Shown: positions 53,186-62,648 of the stretch, in pieces
How the letters are laid out: each line of letters opens with the position of its first letter
Numbering within the stretch: position 1 is the first letter of the stretch
Source: JAWHTC01 sp032586155
GTDB taxonomy: Bacteria > Pseudomonadota > Alphaproteobacteria > Rhodobacterales > Rhodobacteraceae
NCBI RefSeq assembly: GCF_032586155.1
Contig: NZ_JAWHTC010000003.1
Coordinates: forward strand, 62,001 to 126,000
Length of the DNA: 64,000 bases
Reading direction: 5' to 3'
Notes under the pieces: model-generated
The model's input: only the letters and a program-made list of their open reading frames with translations
What the model was told of the DNA's origin: nothing
Databases searched by the model: none
Program-made: the position numbers and the translations under genes

Positions 53186-53849
53186 CCTCGTCTGTCTCTG
53201 GCTGGTCGCCGCGCCAGCTTCAGCGCAAATGGTGCTGGTCATGGAGAGCGACGGCTCCCTGACGCCTTCCCAATCCCAGAATAGCTTCGCGCGCAATTAT
53301 AATGACGGCATCGGTCAGGGGTCGGCAGCCGATGAACTTGCGATTTTCGGCAGCGATGCAACTGTGCCAGAGCGTGAAGCGATGCGCTTTGCAGCCCGTG
53401 TCGGTCCGGCACCCCTGCCCCGCGCCGATGTCCTAAACGCCATAGAGACCGCGGCACTGCGCTATGCCAGCCACCCGGGCCTAAGGCGCGCGGAGCTTTC
53501 CGTCACGGACTGGCTGAGCCTCTACCGCGCCAATATCGAAGTTGAGAGCGCCTATCGGCAGGATGCGATCTCACACGCGGGCGCCATTGGCCTTGGCCAG
53601 CTGATGCCCGCCACTGCCCGTGATCTCGGCGTTGACCCGCGTGACCCCCAACAGAACCTCGACGGCTCTGCCCGTTACCTCGCGATGATGCTGGAGCGCT
53701 TCGGCGATCCGCGCCTGGCTCTGGCTGCCTACAACGCGGGGCCGGACGCCGTGCGCCAGCACGGTGGCATTCCCCCTTACCGAGAAACCCAGAACCACGT
53801 GGCCCGCGTCATGGCCGTCGTGGCCCGATTGGAAGGATCAAATTCATGA
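53154..53849 (+). CDS. virB1: VirB1-like lytic transglycosylase
   Basis: A periplasmic SLT-family enzyme that opens peptidoglycan for T4SS assembly, about 231 residues. A signal peptide (ending PASAQ) precedes the SLT domain: YRANIEVESAYRQDAIS with the catalytic Glu, GAIGLGQLMPATARDLGV, LDGSARYLAMMLERFGDP and LAAYNAGPDAVRQHGG. The start is uncertain; TTG at 53154 gives the signal peptide but its ribosome site is weak. It overlaps virB2 by 4 bp (ATGA). Confidence 0.88.
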   Translation: MRHRTRALVTNLVCLWLVAAPASAQMVLVMESDGSLTPSQSQNSFARNYNDGIGQGSAADELAIFGSDATVPEREAMRFAARVGPAPLPRADVLNAIETAALRYASHPGLRRAELSVTDWLSLYRANIEVESAYRQDAISHAGAIGLGQLMPATARDLGVDPRDPQQNLDGSARYLAMMLERFGDPRLALAAYNAGPDAVRQHGGIPPYRETQNHVARVMAVVARLEGSNS

Positions 53850-54139
53850 AACAGATTTCAAACCTCTTTGTCGCCTCGCTGGCGCTATTCCTGCTCATTG
53901 CCGAGCCCGCCCTCGCCCAGAGCATCGACCTCTCCCCGATCCAGAGCCTGCTGCAGGGCATCGTCGATGCGCTGACCGGCCCGCTCGGCGTGGTTATCGC
54001 CACGCTCGCCGTGCTCGGCGTCTTCCTCAGCTGGTTCTTCAACATCATCGACCTCCGCCAGGCACTCTGGGTCCTTGTGGGCATCGCCGGTGTTGCCGCC
54101 GCCCCCACCATCGTTGCCGCCGTTTTCAGCGCCCCTTGA
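53846..54139 (+). CDS. virB2: T4SS major pilin VirB2
   Basis: A 97-residue small hydrophobic protein: a signal peptide (residues 1-24, ending ALAQ), then two hydrophobic helices (ALTGPLGVVIATLAVLGVFL and ALWVLVGIAGVAAAPTIVAA). Size and layout are those of VirB2/TrbC pilins, which form the conjugative pilus. The ATG overlaps the transglycosylase stop. Confidence 0.9.
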   Translation: MKQISNLFVASLALFLLIAEPALAQSIDLSPIQSLLQGIVDALTGPLGVVIATLAVLGVFLSWFFNIIDLRQALWVLVGIAGVAAAPTIVAAVFSAP

Positions 54140-54151
54140 GAGACAGGTTCC

Positions 54152-54430
54152 TTGGCCGATCGATCTTCACTCTTCCTGGGTCTCGTGCGCCCGCCGAAGC
54201 TCCTGGGCCTGCCCATCATGTATGCGATGGTCTGGCTCTTCGGCTCGGTGCTCCTGTTCGTCTGGGTCCAGCACATCGCGGTGCTGGGTGTCGCCGCCCT
54301 ACTCTATCCGGTGCTGTGGAAGGCCGCGGATTGGGACCCGCGTTTCATCGACGTGATGATGACGGCACTGCAGGAAACGCCACCCACGCGAAACCGCAGC
54401 ATCCATGGCGGGGACAGCTATGCCCCGTGA
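54152..54430 (+). CDS. virB3: T4SS inner-membrane protein VirB3
   Basis: A 92-residue protein with the VirB3 pattern: LFLGLVRPPKLLGLPIMYAM at the start, then two hydrophobic segments and a cytoplasmic tail. It begins with TTG at 54152, 12 bp after virB2, and its end overlaps virB4. It is usually needed next to the VirB4 ATPase. Confidence 0.88.
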   Translation: MADRSSLFLGLVRPPKLLGLPIMYAMVWLFGSVLLFVWVQHIAVLGVAALLYPVLWKAADWDPRFIDVMMTALQETPPTRNRSIHGGDSYAP

Positions 54431-56795
54431 TGAAGCCCGTGATGCTGCCCTCGACCCCCGCACAATGACGCCGGACTGGTATGCGCGCGAGACCCGCCTC
54501 GCGCATATGCTGCCCTATGTAAGCCTCGTTGACGACCAGACCGTGCGGACACGGGTGAACGAACTCTTCCGGTGCATCCGGCTCGAGGGGATCAACAGCT
54601 ACACGACCGATGATGCCTATCTCGACAAGGTGACAGCGCTTTTTGCCCGCATCGTCGCGCAGCTCGGCCCGGAATTCAGTTATTACGTCCACAAGGTCTC
54701 CAAGGCCATCAAACCTGATCTCGACCCCATCCGTGAGGACAGCTTCGCAGGCGAGGTTGACCGGCGCTGGCGCGCGAAACTCGATACCAGCGGGCTCCGC
54801 GACAAGACGCTGACGCTCACCGTCATTCACCGCCCACCCCCCAAAAGCCTCCTGCCGTTCCTCAGCCGCAGCGCACCGGACCGCCTGAGAGAAGAGACCC
54901 GCAAGCGCCTGCAGCGGCTGGGCGAGGCCGTGAACGTCTTCCTGTCCGGCCTCACCGACCTCAAACCGCGGCTCCTATCAGCCGCATCGGGGGAATTGGT
55001 GGGGTTTTTGGGGGCGCTCAACACGGGCACCGAGCTGCCGCTTTATCCGGCAAACACCTACGGCTTTCTGTCCTTCAACGTCGCCAATACCCGCGTGACG
55101 TTTCACGGAGACCATTTCGAGCTCTCCGAAGGCGTCGTGGGCCATCGCTACGGCAAAAGTTTCACCATCGGGGAATACTCGGAAGGCACCTCCTGCACCA
55201 TGTTCGACATGCTGAACCTGCCGGTCGACATGATCGTGACGCACTCCTTCACGCCGATCAACTCAAACGTGATGGCGGGCCGCATCAAGCGGCAAAAGCG
55301 CCAGATGCAGGCCAGCCAGGACGCGGCCCTCTCGCTCCTGGAAGCCCTCGACATTGCCGCCGATGATCTCGAGGCCAAGCGCCAAAGCTTCGGCGAGCAT
55401 CATATGGTCGTGACGCTCTTTTGCGAAACGCTCGAAGAGCTGCAGTCGCTCAGCGCGGAGATCGTGAATGCCGCCGCGACCGAAGGCGTGAAGATGATCG
55501 GCGAGCGGGTCGCGGCCAAGGCGCATTACCTCAGCCAGCATCCCGGCAACCAGCCCAAGCGCGTGCGTGCCAGCGCCGTCACCAATCGCAACTTCGCGGA
55601 TTTTGCGGCCTTTCACCGGACACAGCTCGGCAAACCCGCCGAGAAAACCCCATGGGGCCGGGTCGTCACTTATTTGCCCACGCCGGAGCAAAGCGCCTAC
55701 CGGTTTTCCTATCACGAGCAAGGCTCGCCCGACAAAGAACCGACCAGCGGCCATACCTTGATCATGGGCAGGCCGGGCTCTGGCAAGTCCGTTCTCTCCG
55801 CCTTTCTCATGACGCAGGCCCGTCGAGCAGGGGCGCGGATCTTCGTCTTCGATTACCGTCTTGGTATGGAGATGGCGGTCCGCGCCAATGGCGGGCGCTA
55901 CGCCTCCCTGAACGCGGGCCAGCCCACGGGTCTCAATCCGCTCTGGACCGAGACCGATGCGCGCGGCACCGCCTGGCTCTCGGACTGGCTCACAACGCTG
56001 CTCTACCGCGCCGACAAACCCCTGACCCCGGCGCAGACCAACCGCATCCAGGAAGTGGTGCGCCAGAACGCGCAGGCCACCAATCCGGCCCTGCGGAACT
56101 GGCGGGATTTCGCATCACTTTTTGTGTCCACCGATGACGGCGGCGATCTGCACCAGCGCCTGTTTGAGTGGACCGAAGACGGCCGCTATGGCTGGATCTT
56201 CGGGCAGAGCCTCGAGGACACCTTCTCGCTCAAAGGCGATGTGGTGGGCTTCGATCTGACCGGCATTCTCGACAGCGAGGCCGACAAGGAGCGGATGGCA
56301 GTTCTCTCCTATCTTTTCCGCCGGGTCGAACGCGAGATCGAGGACCGCCGCCCCACCATCATCGTGATCGACGAGGCTTGGAAGGCGCTCGACAACGCGT
56401 ATTTCGCCGAACGGCTGTCGAACTGGCTGGTGACCGCGCGCAAGCAGAACACCGTCGCCGTGATGATGACGCAATACGCAAGCCAGCTCGAGCGCACCCG
56501 GACCGGCAAGACCATCGTCGAGGCAGTTCCGACACAGATCCTGCTGCCCAATATCCGCGCGCAGCCTGCGGACTACGCCATGCTGAACCTCACGGAGAAG
56601 GAGCTCGACGTCCTTCTCAACACGGGCAGCAACAGCCGCCTCGCACTGATCCGCGACGATCAGGGCTCGATCGTCGTCGATGCCGATCTGAGCGCCCTTG
56701 GGCCCAGTCTCACGATCCTTGGCGGCATGGAAAAGGGCGAAGCGCTTGTTGGCGCCGATTACCGCGACCGCCCAGATTTTTGGAGGCTTTTATGA
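54420..56795 (+). CDS. virB4: T4SS ATPase VirB4
   Basis: A 791-residue ATPase that powers pilus formation and substrate transfer. Walker A is GRPGSGKSVLSAF (about residues 449-458) and Walker B is IIVIDEAWKAL (about 646-656). Other VirB4 features are EYSEGTSCTMFDMLNLPVDM and an RPTII segment. The ATG at 54420 is chosen because GGGGA lies 6 nt upstream; ATG at 54405 is also in frame. The start lies within virB3 and the stop overlaps the small lipoprotein gene. Confidence 0.95.
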   Translation: MPRDEARDAALDPRTMTPDWYARETRLAHMLPYVSLVDDQTVRTRVNELFRCIRLEGINSYTTDDAYLDKVTALFARIVAQLGPEFSYYVHKVSKAIKPDLDPIREDSFAGEVDRRWRAKLDTSGLRDKTLTLTVIHRPPPKSLLPFLSRSAPDRLREETRKRLQRLGEAVNVFLSGLTDLKPRLLSAASGELVGFLGALNTGTELPLYPANTYGFLSFNVANTRVTFHGDHFELSEGVVGHRYGKSFTIGEYSEGTSCTMFDMLNLPVDMIVTHSFTPINSNVMAGRIKRQKRQMQASQDAALSLLEALDIAADDLEAKRQSFGEHHMVVTLFCETLEELQSLSAEIVNAAATEGVKMIGERVAAKAHYLSQHPGNQPKRVRASAVTNRNFADFAAFHRTQLGKPAEKTPWGRVVTYLPTPEQSAYRFSYHEQGSPDKEPTSGHTLIMGRPGSGKSVLSAFLMTQARRAGARIFVFDYRLGMEMAVRANGGRYASLNAGQPTGLNPLWTETDARGTAWLSDWLTTLLYRADKPLTPAQTNRIQEVVRQNAQATNPALRNWRDFASLFVSTDDGGDLHQRLFEWTEDGRYGWIFGQSLEDTFSLKGDVVGFDLTGILDSEADKERMAVLSYLFRRVEREIEDRRPTIIVIDEAWKALDNAYFAERLSNWLVTARKQNTVAVMMTQYASQLERTRTGKTIVEAVPTQILLPNIRAQPADYAMLNLTEKELDVLLNTGSNSRLALIRDDQGSIVVDADLSALGPSLTILGGMEKGEALVGADYRDRPDFWRLL

Positions 56796-56959
56796 TCCGT
56801 ATCCTGTTTCTTCTCACCGCGCTCGGCGCTTTAGCCTCCTGCGCCCAGTACCAAGAACCGCAGGCCAATTGCTTCACCTTCCTAGCCTCGACAGCCCCCG
56901 TCGCGCCTGATTGCACCTTCACGCCTCTAGGTGCGCCGGAGGGCGACATTGAAGTCTAG
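56792..56959 (+). CDS. VirB7-like small lipoprotein
   Basis: A 55-residue lipoprotein, starting at an ATG that overlaps the virB4 stop. MIRILFLLTALGALASCAQY carries a lipobox (LASC, Cys 17), and two more Cys follow in the mature part (ANCFTF and DCTFTP). In VirB systems a small outer-membrane lipoprotein, VirB7/TrwH, joins VirB9 and anchors the core complex, often through a disulfide; size and position fit that role. The assignment is by type, not by sequence identity. Confidence 0.7.
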   Translation: MIRILFLLTALGALASCAQYQEPQANCFTFLASTAPVAPDCTFTPLGAPEGDIEV

Positions 56960-58103
56960 CCTGCCTCATATCCTCGCGTTTTGCCTGCTGCCCGGTCTCG
57001 CCTTGTCTCAAGGCGTGCCGACCAATGACAGTGGGCTGACCGCGCGTGACATCGTCGAGACAGGCGATCGCGAGGCAGACTTGGCTGTTCAGGCCGACAA
57101 GCTTGCCGTGCGCGAACTCATCGCCGAGATCGAACGGGAGCAGCTGGAAACCCTCCGACGCATCCTCGATGCCCAGACCAGCTTCGGCGGTCAGGGCCTG
57201 CCTGCCATGGTCTCAGGGCTGGAAAGCGGCAGCGGCGATCCCGACCGCGCCGTGGAAGCCGTCTATGGCACGGGCGAGATCGATCCCAATCGCGGCGGTG
57301 CGCAGATGTTCGGGGATGCGTCTGAGAACATCGAGCAGCTCATCATCCGCGTCGCCCAGGAAACCAGCGGCTTTGCGGGAGTTGGCCGCGCAGGGCTCTC
57401 CCCCGTCCAATGGCGCGCGTTGCTGCAAGCGCTCATCTGGCAGGAAAGCCGTTTCACCATTGGGGCACGGTCTCCCGTCGGCGCCTATGGTCTCACCCAG
57501 ATCATGCCGGGCACCGCCAGCGATCTGGGCATTAACCCGGAATACTATGACAGCCCTTACCTGCAGGTGCATGGCGGCGCGCGCTATCTCGCGACCCAGC
57601 TCAACACATTCGATGGCAATATCATCAACGCGCTCGCGGCCTATAACGCCGGACCAGGCCGGGTTTTCGAGTATGGCGGCGTGCCGCCCTTCCGCGAGAC
57701 CCAGCACTACGTCCAGGTGATCCCCGAACGCTATAACCTCTATTTGACCCGTATCGGCGGGATCGAAGCGCTTGGCACGATCGACCCCGCGCTTCTGGCC
57801 AATGCTAACCTCTCAATCACCGGGCACGGCGCTGCCTTCTATGGCAACAACTCACCAGCCGCGATCCACCAAGCCGCCCTGCGCATCCGCGATATCGTCG
57901 AACGGATTTCCGAAACCGAGGACGCGCAGGAGAGCGTCGCGCTCAACACCTATGCCCGCGCCGAACTCGTGCGCCTCGTCGCTGCCCGCATCCGGCTTCA
58001 GGCAGCACGCACCCGCGTCCTTTCTGCCGAGGAGCTGGCCCAGGCCAGCGCCCGCATGGCCGAAGGCGCGTTCATGGATTTTACGATCAGGGAGATTGAA
58101 TGA
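56949..58103 (+). CDS. Second lytic transglycosylase of the T4SS operon
   Basis: A periplasmic SLT-type enzyme of about 384 residues, longer than VirB1. A signal peptide (SLPHILAFCLLPGLALSQ) starts at a TTG at 56949, with GGAGG 6 nt upstream. A helical region runs to about residue 150. The SLT core follows: LLQALIWQESRFTIGARSPV (catalytic Glu), AYGLTQIMPGTASDLGI, GGARYLATQLNTF and AAYNAGPGRVFEYGG. The C-terminal 130 residues are helical. It overlaps the lipoprotein gene by 11 bp and the next gene by 4 bp. Confidence 0.88.
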   Translation: MKSSLPHILAFCLLPGLALSQGVPTNDSGLTARDIVETGDREADLAVQADKLAVRELIAEIEREQLETLRRILDAQTSFGGQGLPAMVSGLESGSGDPDRAVEAVYGTGEIDPNRGGAQMFGDASENIEQLIIRVAQETSGFAGVGRAGLSPVQWRALLQALIWQESRFTIGARSPVGAYGLTQIMPGTASDLGINPEYYDSPYLQVHGGARYLATQLNTFDGNIINALAAYNAGPGRVFEYGGVPPFRETQHYVQVIPERYNLYLTRIGGIEALGTIDPALLANANLSITGHGAAFYGNNSPAAIHQAALRIRDIVERISETEDAQESVALNTYARAELVRLVAARIRLQAARTRVLSAEELAQASARMAEGAFMDFTIREIE

Positions 58104-58912
58104 TGGGACATCTGCTCTTGAGGACAGCTTTGGCCACGACACTTGGCGTTGGCTTGCAGTTCAGCGCCCTACCCCCTGCCGCAGCACAAGGTGTACCGGT
58201 CGTCGACACCCAGAACATCGCGCAAAACATTCAGCAGCTGCGGCAGATGATCGAAGACGAGATCCTGCAAAACGAGCAGCTGACGCAGCTCCGCGAACAG
58301 CTTGCCACGCTCACGGACCAACTCGCGGAGCTGCAAAGAACCTACGAGGCCCTCACCCGCCTCGCCGAGCTTCCAGAAATCATCCGCACCGAGATGGAAG
58401 ACGAACTCAATGGCCTGCTCGACCAGGAGTTCGGGGACATCCTCGCCACGATTGAGGCGATCAAGACTGGGGATTTCTCCGGCCTGTCCGGTTCTGGCGC
58501 AGGCGAAATCGAAACCCAGATGGACCGGGTGCTGGCTGATCTCGGATTTGACGACGACACTCTCTCCGAGATGGCCACGAGCGGAAATCCCGGGGCCAAT
58601 CGCGTGGCGACGCAGGCCACCACCGGTGCCCTTGTCTCGGCGGCGGCCCAGAACAGCTATGAGGATGCCGGCCAATCGCTCGAGCGGGTCGACCGCCTTG
58701 TCGGACTCATCGACGACATGGACGAACTAAAGGAAAGCATCGATCTCAACACGCGCGTGACCGCGGAGCTCGCCATTGCGCTGGTCGCCATGTGGCAACT
58801 CGAAGCCATCCAGACCGTGGGCGATGGCACCGGCGGCGTGATCGATGCCGCCACCATCGCCGAAGAACAGCGCTTCATGGATTTCACCTTGCCGGACCTG
58901 CGGGCCGAGTAA
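58100..58912 (+). CDS. virB5: VirB5-like secreted protein
   Basis: A 270-residue secreted helical protein. A signal peptide ends near residue 29 (PPAAAQG). DTQNIAQNIQQLRQMIEDEI followed by a long run of Gln- and Leu-rich coiled coil (about residues 45-95) is the VirB5/TrbJ pattern, a minor pilus component; the rest is helical, ending LAIALVAMWQLEAIQTVG. It overlaps the transglycosylase stop (ATGA) and lies just before virB8, the usual place for virB5. Confidence 0.78.
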   Translation: MMGHLLLRTALATTLGVGLQFSALPPAAAQGVPVVDTQNIAQNIQQLRQMIEDEILQNEQLTQLREQLATLTDQLAELQRTYEALTRLAELPEIIRTEMEDELNGLLDQEFGDILATIEAIKTGDFSGLSGSGAGEIETQMDRVLADLGFDDDTLSEMATSGNPGANRVATQATTGALVSAAAQNSYEDAGQSLERVDRLVGLIDDMDELKESIDLNTRVTAELAIALVAMWQLEAIQTVGDGTGGVIDAATIAEEQRFMDFTLPDLRAE

Positions 58913-58926
58913 TCGCGGGGGCATGA

Positions 58927-59583
58927 ATGGTGGCGACTGAACAAGAAATCATCGAGGAAGAACTGGTCTACGGTGCCCTGCGCCGCGAACGGCTCTGGCA
59001 ACGCCTTGGCCTGATGGGCCTTGTCTTCGGTATCATCGGCTGTCTGAGTGCCGCGGCTGTCTCGATCCTCGATGTCGACCCGCCCCCCGTCGTTGTCCCC
59101 TATGATCCCGCCACCGGCTTTGCACTCCCCGAAGCCTCGGTGGGCGCCTCCTCGGTGACCGCCAACCAGGCGATCATCGAGGCGGAGGTGTTCCGCTATG
59201 TGGCCGACCGGGAGGTCTATAACCAGCTCGACAACGATCTGCGCATCCGCAGCGTCCTGCGCCGCTCGGACGGAGCTGCCGAGAGCGGGCTGCGCCAGAT
59301 CTGGAACAGCGCCAACGAGAATTACCCGCCGACGGTCTATGGCCCCAATGCTCGGCTCGACGTGGAAATCCTCAGCATCAACCGGATCGGAACCAACCGC
59401 GCGACGGTACGCCTGCGCAAGCGCCTGACGTCCATTAACGGCACCCAGACCGGCCTCTTCACTGCGACGCTTCTCTTCGAGTTCCGCCCGGAGACCCGCC
59501 GCTCCATCGATGAGGTCTGGACCAATCCATTCGGCTTCACCGTCCTCGAATATTCCATCCGCTCCGACAGATTGGAGAACTGA
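58927..59583 (+). CDS. virB8: T4SS core protein VirB8
   Basis: A bitopic inner-membrane protein of 218 residues: a short cytoplasmic N-terminus, one transmembrane helix (LMGLVFGIIGCLSAAAVSIL, about residues 29-48), then a periplasmic NTF2-like domain (TVYGPNARLDVEILSINRIG; RKRLTSINGTQTGLF). The C-terminal VIRB8 pattern ends in NPFGFTVLEYSI. GGGGG precedes the start. It bridges the core complex and the inner membrane parts. Confidence 0.92.
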   Translation: MVATEQEIIEEELVYGALRRERLWQRLGLMGLVFGIIGCLSAAAVSILDVDPPPVVVPYDPATGFALPEASVGASSVTANQAIIEAEVFRYVADREVYNQLDNDLRIRSVLRRSDGAAESGLRQIWNSANENYPPTVYGPNARLDVEILSINRIGTNRATVRLRKRLTSINGTQTGLFTATLLFEFRPETRRSIDEVWTNPFGFTVLEYSIRSDRLEN

Positions 59584-59585
59584 CG

Positions 59586-60281
59586 TTGTTGTTTATAAGA
59601 TCGCTTATTTTTGTCATTGCCCTGTTGCCCGGCCTCGCCTCTGCCGAAGCCATCCCGCGTGGCGGTCCCAACGACAGCCGGGTGCGCTTGGCCACCTACC
59701 AGGAGGGTCAGGTCTACCGTCTCAGCGTGTCGCTCACCCATGTGACCACCATCGAGTTCGGCGAGGGCGAAAGCATCCGCTCGATCATCGCGGGCGACAC
59801 CGAGGGCTTCGAGATCGACGGCGTCCCGGGCGGTCAGGCCTTCGCGATCAAGCCTGTGGCGCGCGGGGTGCATACCAATGTGACAGTCTATACGAACCGC
59901 CGGAGCTACTACTTCAACGTCCAGGAGGTCCGCAGCCCAACCTTCTACGTGGTGCAGTTCCGCTATCCGGAGGACGATGCGCGCCCGACCCGGGCCATCG
60001 CCGCCCAAGCGCCGAACTACAATTACGGCGCCAGCGCGCGGACCGAGTTCACGCCAACGCGCATCTGGGATGACGGGACGTTCACGTATTTCGCGTTTCC
60101 GCGGAACGCACCTGTGCCAGCGATCTTCCGCTACGCGGGCGGCCGCGAGCGCACGGTCAACACGCAAACCCCTGAAGACGGCGTGTTCCGCGTCAGCGGC
60201 GTAAACCGCCAATGGGTCCTGCGACTTGGCGAAGAGGTGGTCTGCATCGAGGCGATCCCGCCCGCGGAGGCCGCCTCATGA
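59586..60281 (+). CDS. virB9: T4SS core protein VirB9
   Basis: A periplasmic/outer-membrane-associated protein of 231 residues. A signal peptide (FIRSLIFVIALLPGLASAEA) is followed by the two VirB9 domains: VRLATYQEGQVYRLSVSLTH, AFAIKPVARGVHTNVTVYTN, then RIWDDGTFTYFAFPRNAPVP and GVNRQWVLRLGEEVVCI. The TTG start at 59586 has GGAG 8 nt upstream. It pairs with the VirB7-like lipoprotein in the outer core. Confidence 0.92.
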   Translation: MLFIRSLIFVIALLPGLASAEAIPRGGPNDSRVRLATYQEGQVYRLSVSLTHVTTIEFGEGESIRSIIAGDTEGFEIDGVPGGQAFAIKPVARGVHTNVTVYTNRRSYYFNVQEVRSPTFYVVQFRYPEDDARPTRAIAAQAPNYNYGASARTEFTPTRIWDDGTFTYFAFPRNAPVPAIFRYAGGRERTVNTQTPEDGVFRVSGVNRQWVLRLGEEVVCIEAIPPAEAAS

Positions 60282-61657
60282 GCGATACCGAGAATACCGA
60301 GCTGGAAAAGCGCCTCGCCGCCCTGGAGAAAGGCAGTGCCCGCGCCCCCATAGCGGCGCAGCGCCGGTCGCCCCTTCTCGCGCTGATCGTGATCCTCGTC
60401 ATCGGCGCGGGTGGTGCCCTGCTTTATCTCCTCTCACAGCCCGACGAAGAGGAAGCCTTGCCGACGGCCACCCCGGACGTCTTCCAAAACGAGGGGGACG
60501 GCTTTGGCGCCATCGAGACCTTGCCCCCGCCCGAGCCCGAGGTTGTGTTCGTCGGACCAGACCCCGTTGAGCCCAATGCCGAGCTTCTGGCGCAGATCAC
60601 CGCCCTGCAGGCCCAGATCGAGGAGTTGCGCAACGCCCCCGAACCGGTCGTCGAGGAAGACACCGCCGCCGCAGAGGCGATCGACGCGCTGACCGCTCAG
60701 ATTGCGGCGCTGCAAGCCGCCTCGGAAGCAGCACAGCAACGATTTCAGGACGAACTGACGGCGCGGGATCGAAGTCTTGAACAACTCCGCATGGATCTGG
60801 AATTGGCCCAACTCGAGGCCAGCCGACCCCAACCCGCTCCAGCGGGCCCCACGGAAGATGAGCTGCGCGCACGCGAAGAAGAGCGACTGCGCCGCGAGGA
60901 AGAAGCCCGGCGCATGGCCGAGCTGGAGCGCCGCGCCGCGGAGGAACGCGCCTTCCAGGAGCGGCGCATCGCCTCTCCCACCATCGCTTTTGGCGGTGCC
61001 TCCGGAGCGAATGAAACGGCTCTGACCGAACGCACTTTTGGCGAGGTGACGGATTTCGTGCTGAACGGGGCGCTGCCCTCTACCGTGACGCAGGCCGAGG
61101 TGATCGCCAATTCCTCAAACACCGTCATCCAGGGCACCATGATCCAGGCCGTCATGGAAACTGCCCTCGACAGCTCCCTGCCCGGCCAGACCCGTGCCGT
61201 GGTTTCCGAGGATGTCTACAGCGTCGATGGCGCGCGCCTCTTGATCCCCCGCGGATCCCGCCTCATCGGGCGCTACCGCGCCGGCGTCGATATCGCGCAG
61301 CGCCGCGTCACGATTGCCTGGGACCGGATCATCCTGCCCGACAACCAGACCGTCCAGATCAGTTCATTCGGGGGTGATGAACTGGGCCGTTCTGGCGTCA
61401 CGGGTTTCGTGGACACACGCTTCGCCGAGCGTTTCGGGTCGGCCGCCTTGATCTCGCTGATTTCCGCGGCACCAAGTGCCGCCGCCTCCGAGGTCCAGGA
61501 TGAGACTGCCGCCGACGTTCTCGAAGACGTTGGCGATGATCTGGCAGATGCCACGGACAGCGTCATAGGCGATTACCTCTCCATCGGCCCCGTCATCTAT
61601 GTCGACCAGGGCGCGCGCGTCACTGTCATGGTCGACCGCGATCTGGAGATATTCTGA
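60278..61657 (+). CDS. virB10: T4SS core protein VirB10
   Basis: A 459-residue protein spanning the envelope. An N-terminal cytoplasmic part precedes a transmembrane helix (LLALIVILVIGAGGALLYLL, about residues 32-51), a Pro-rich and Gln/Glu-rich coiled-coil linker (about 95-230), and the beta-barrel TrbI domain: GTMIQAVMETALDSSLPGQT, LLIPRGSRLIGRYRAGVDIA and RRVTIAWDRIILPDNQ. ATGA overlap with virB9 fixes the start at 60278; an upstream frame extension is not supported. Confidence 0.94.
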   Translation: MSDTENTELEKRLAALEKGSARAPIAAQRRSPLLALIVILVIGAGGALLYLLSQPDEEEALPTATPDVFQNEGDGFGAIETLPPPEPEVVFVGPDPVEPNAELLAQITALQAQIEELRNAPEPVVEEDTAAAEAIDALTAQIAALQAASEAAQQRFQDELTARDRSLEQLRMDLELAQLEASRPQPAPAGPTEDELRAREEERLRREEEARRMAELERRAAEERAFQERRIASPTIAFGGASGANETALTERTFGEVTDFVLNGALPSTVTQAEVIANSSNTVIQGTMIQAVMETALDSSLPGQTRAVVSEDVYSVDGARLLIPRGSRLIGRYRAGVDIAQRRVTIAWDRIILPDNQTVQISSFGGDELGRSGVTGFVDTRFAERFGSAALISLISAAPSAAASEVQDETAADVLEDVGDDLADATDSVIGDYLSIGPVIYVDQGARVTVMVDRDLEIF

Positions 61658-61661
61658 GCCC

Positions 61662-62648
61662 ATGTCGCTGAGCTATCTTGAAACCTCGCTCGACCGGATC
61701 GACGCCGCCGCCCGCGACGATGTCATCGAGATTTGCATCAATCCAGACGGGACCTGCTGGGGCGAATTCCAGGGCGATCACTTCATGCGCGCGCTGGACC
61801 AGAGGCTGACGGGCGTTCAGGTCAGGGACCTCGGCAACCAGATCGCCTCTTCGGCCAATACAACGATGAGCAAGGACCGCCCCATCGTCTCGGTCTCGAT
61901 CACCTACAAGGGGCGCCCGATCCGCGCACAGGTCATCACCCCGCCCGCCGTGCTCTCGGCCATGTCGATCAGCCTGCGGTTCTTCTCAAGCCTGCCACTC
62001 GAGGGCATTGCGCTCGATTTTCTCTATGGCAAAGAGCGCAAGCTCGAAGACCTGCGCGTGGAAAAGAAGCGCGCCTTGCGCGCCGTGGTGGCCGCGGGTT
62101 TGATCGATGATGCGCTCGCCTTCTGCGTCGAGAACAAACTCAACATGATCGTCTCGGGCGGCACCTCCACCGGCAAGACCGTGGCCGCGCGCAAGATCCT
62201 CTCTCACGTACCGGCCGAGGAACGCATCGTCACCATCGAAGAAGCCGCCGAGCTTCTGCCGACCCAGCCCAATGCCGTGACCCTCATCGCCAATCGCGAC
62301 GCAGAATTCCAGACCGCAGATGTGCTTCTCACCGCCACGCTGCGCATGCGCCCCGACCGGATCATCCTGGGCGAGGTGCGCGGCAAAGAGGCCATGACCT
62401 TTCTGGAAGCCATCAACACCGGCCATGGCGGCTCGATGACCACGCTACATGCCGAAACCCCGCAATTGGCGGTGCAGCGCCTCGCGATCGCAGCACTCAA
62501 GACCGAGATCCCGATGACCTATACTGACATGATCCAGTACATCGAGAATTCCATCGACGTGATCATCCAGGCCGGTCGGCATGACGGCAAACGCGGCATC
62601 ACCGAATTCTACCTCCCCGGCGCAACTGAGATTGGAATTTCCCAATGA
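61662..62648 (+). CDS. virB11: T4SS ATPase VirB11
   Basis: A hexameric cytoplasmic ATPase of 328 residues. It has the VirB11/GspE fold: Walker A SGGTSTGKTVAARKIL (about residues 163-178), an Asp-box IVTIEEAAEL, the Walker B-like RPDRIILGEVRGKEAM and the His box INTGHGGSMTTLHAE. The start is the ATG at 61662, which begins the domain; an in-frame extension to 61599 lies within virB10. It overlaps the DUF4177 gene by 4 bp. Confidence 0.95.
   Translation: MSLSYLETSLDRIDAAARDDVIEICINPDGTCWGEFQGDHFMRALDQRLTGVQVRDLGNQIASSANTTMSKDRPIVSVSITYKGRPIRAQVITPPAVLSAMSISLRFFSSLPLEGIALDFLYGKERKLEDLRVEKKRALRAVVAAGLIDDALAFCVENKLNMIVSGGTSTGKTVAARKILSHVPAEERIVTIEEAAELLPTQPNAVTLIANRDAEFQTADVLLTATLRMRPDRIILGEVRGKEAMTFLEAINTGHGGSMTTLHAETPQLAVQRLAIAALKTEIPMTYTDMIQYIENSIDVIIQAGRHDGKRGITEFYLPGATEIGISQ

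Noticed and set aside
53764..54468. Plus-strand frame over virB2 and virB3
   Set aside because: It is a frame-shifted reading of two overlapping T4SS genes with an Arg/Pro-rich product.
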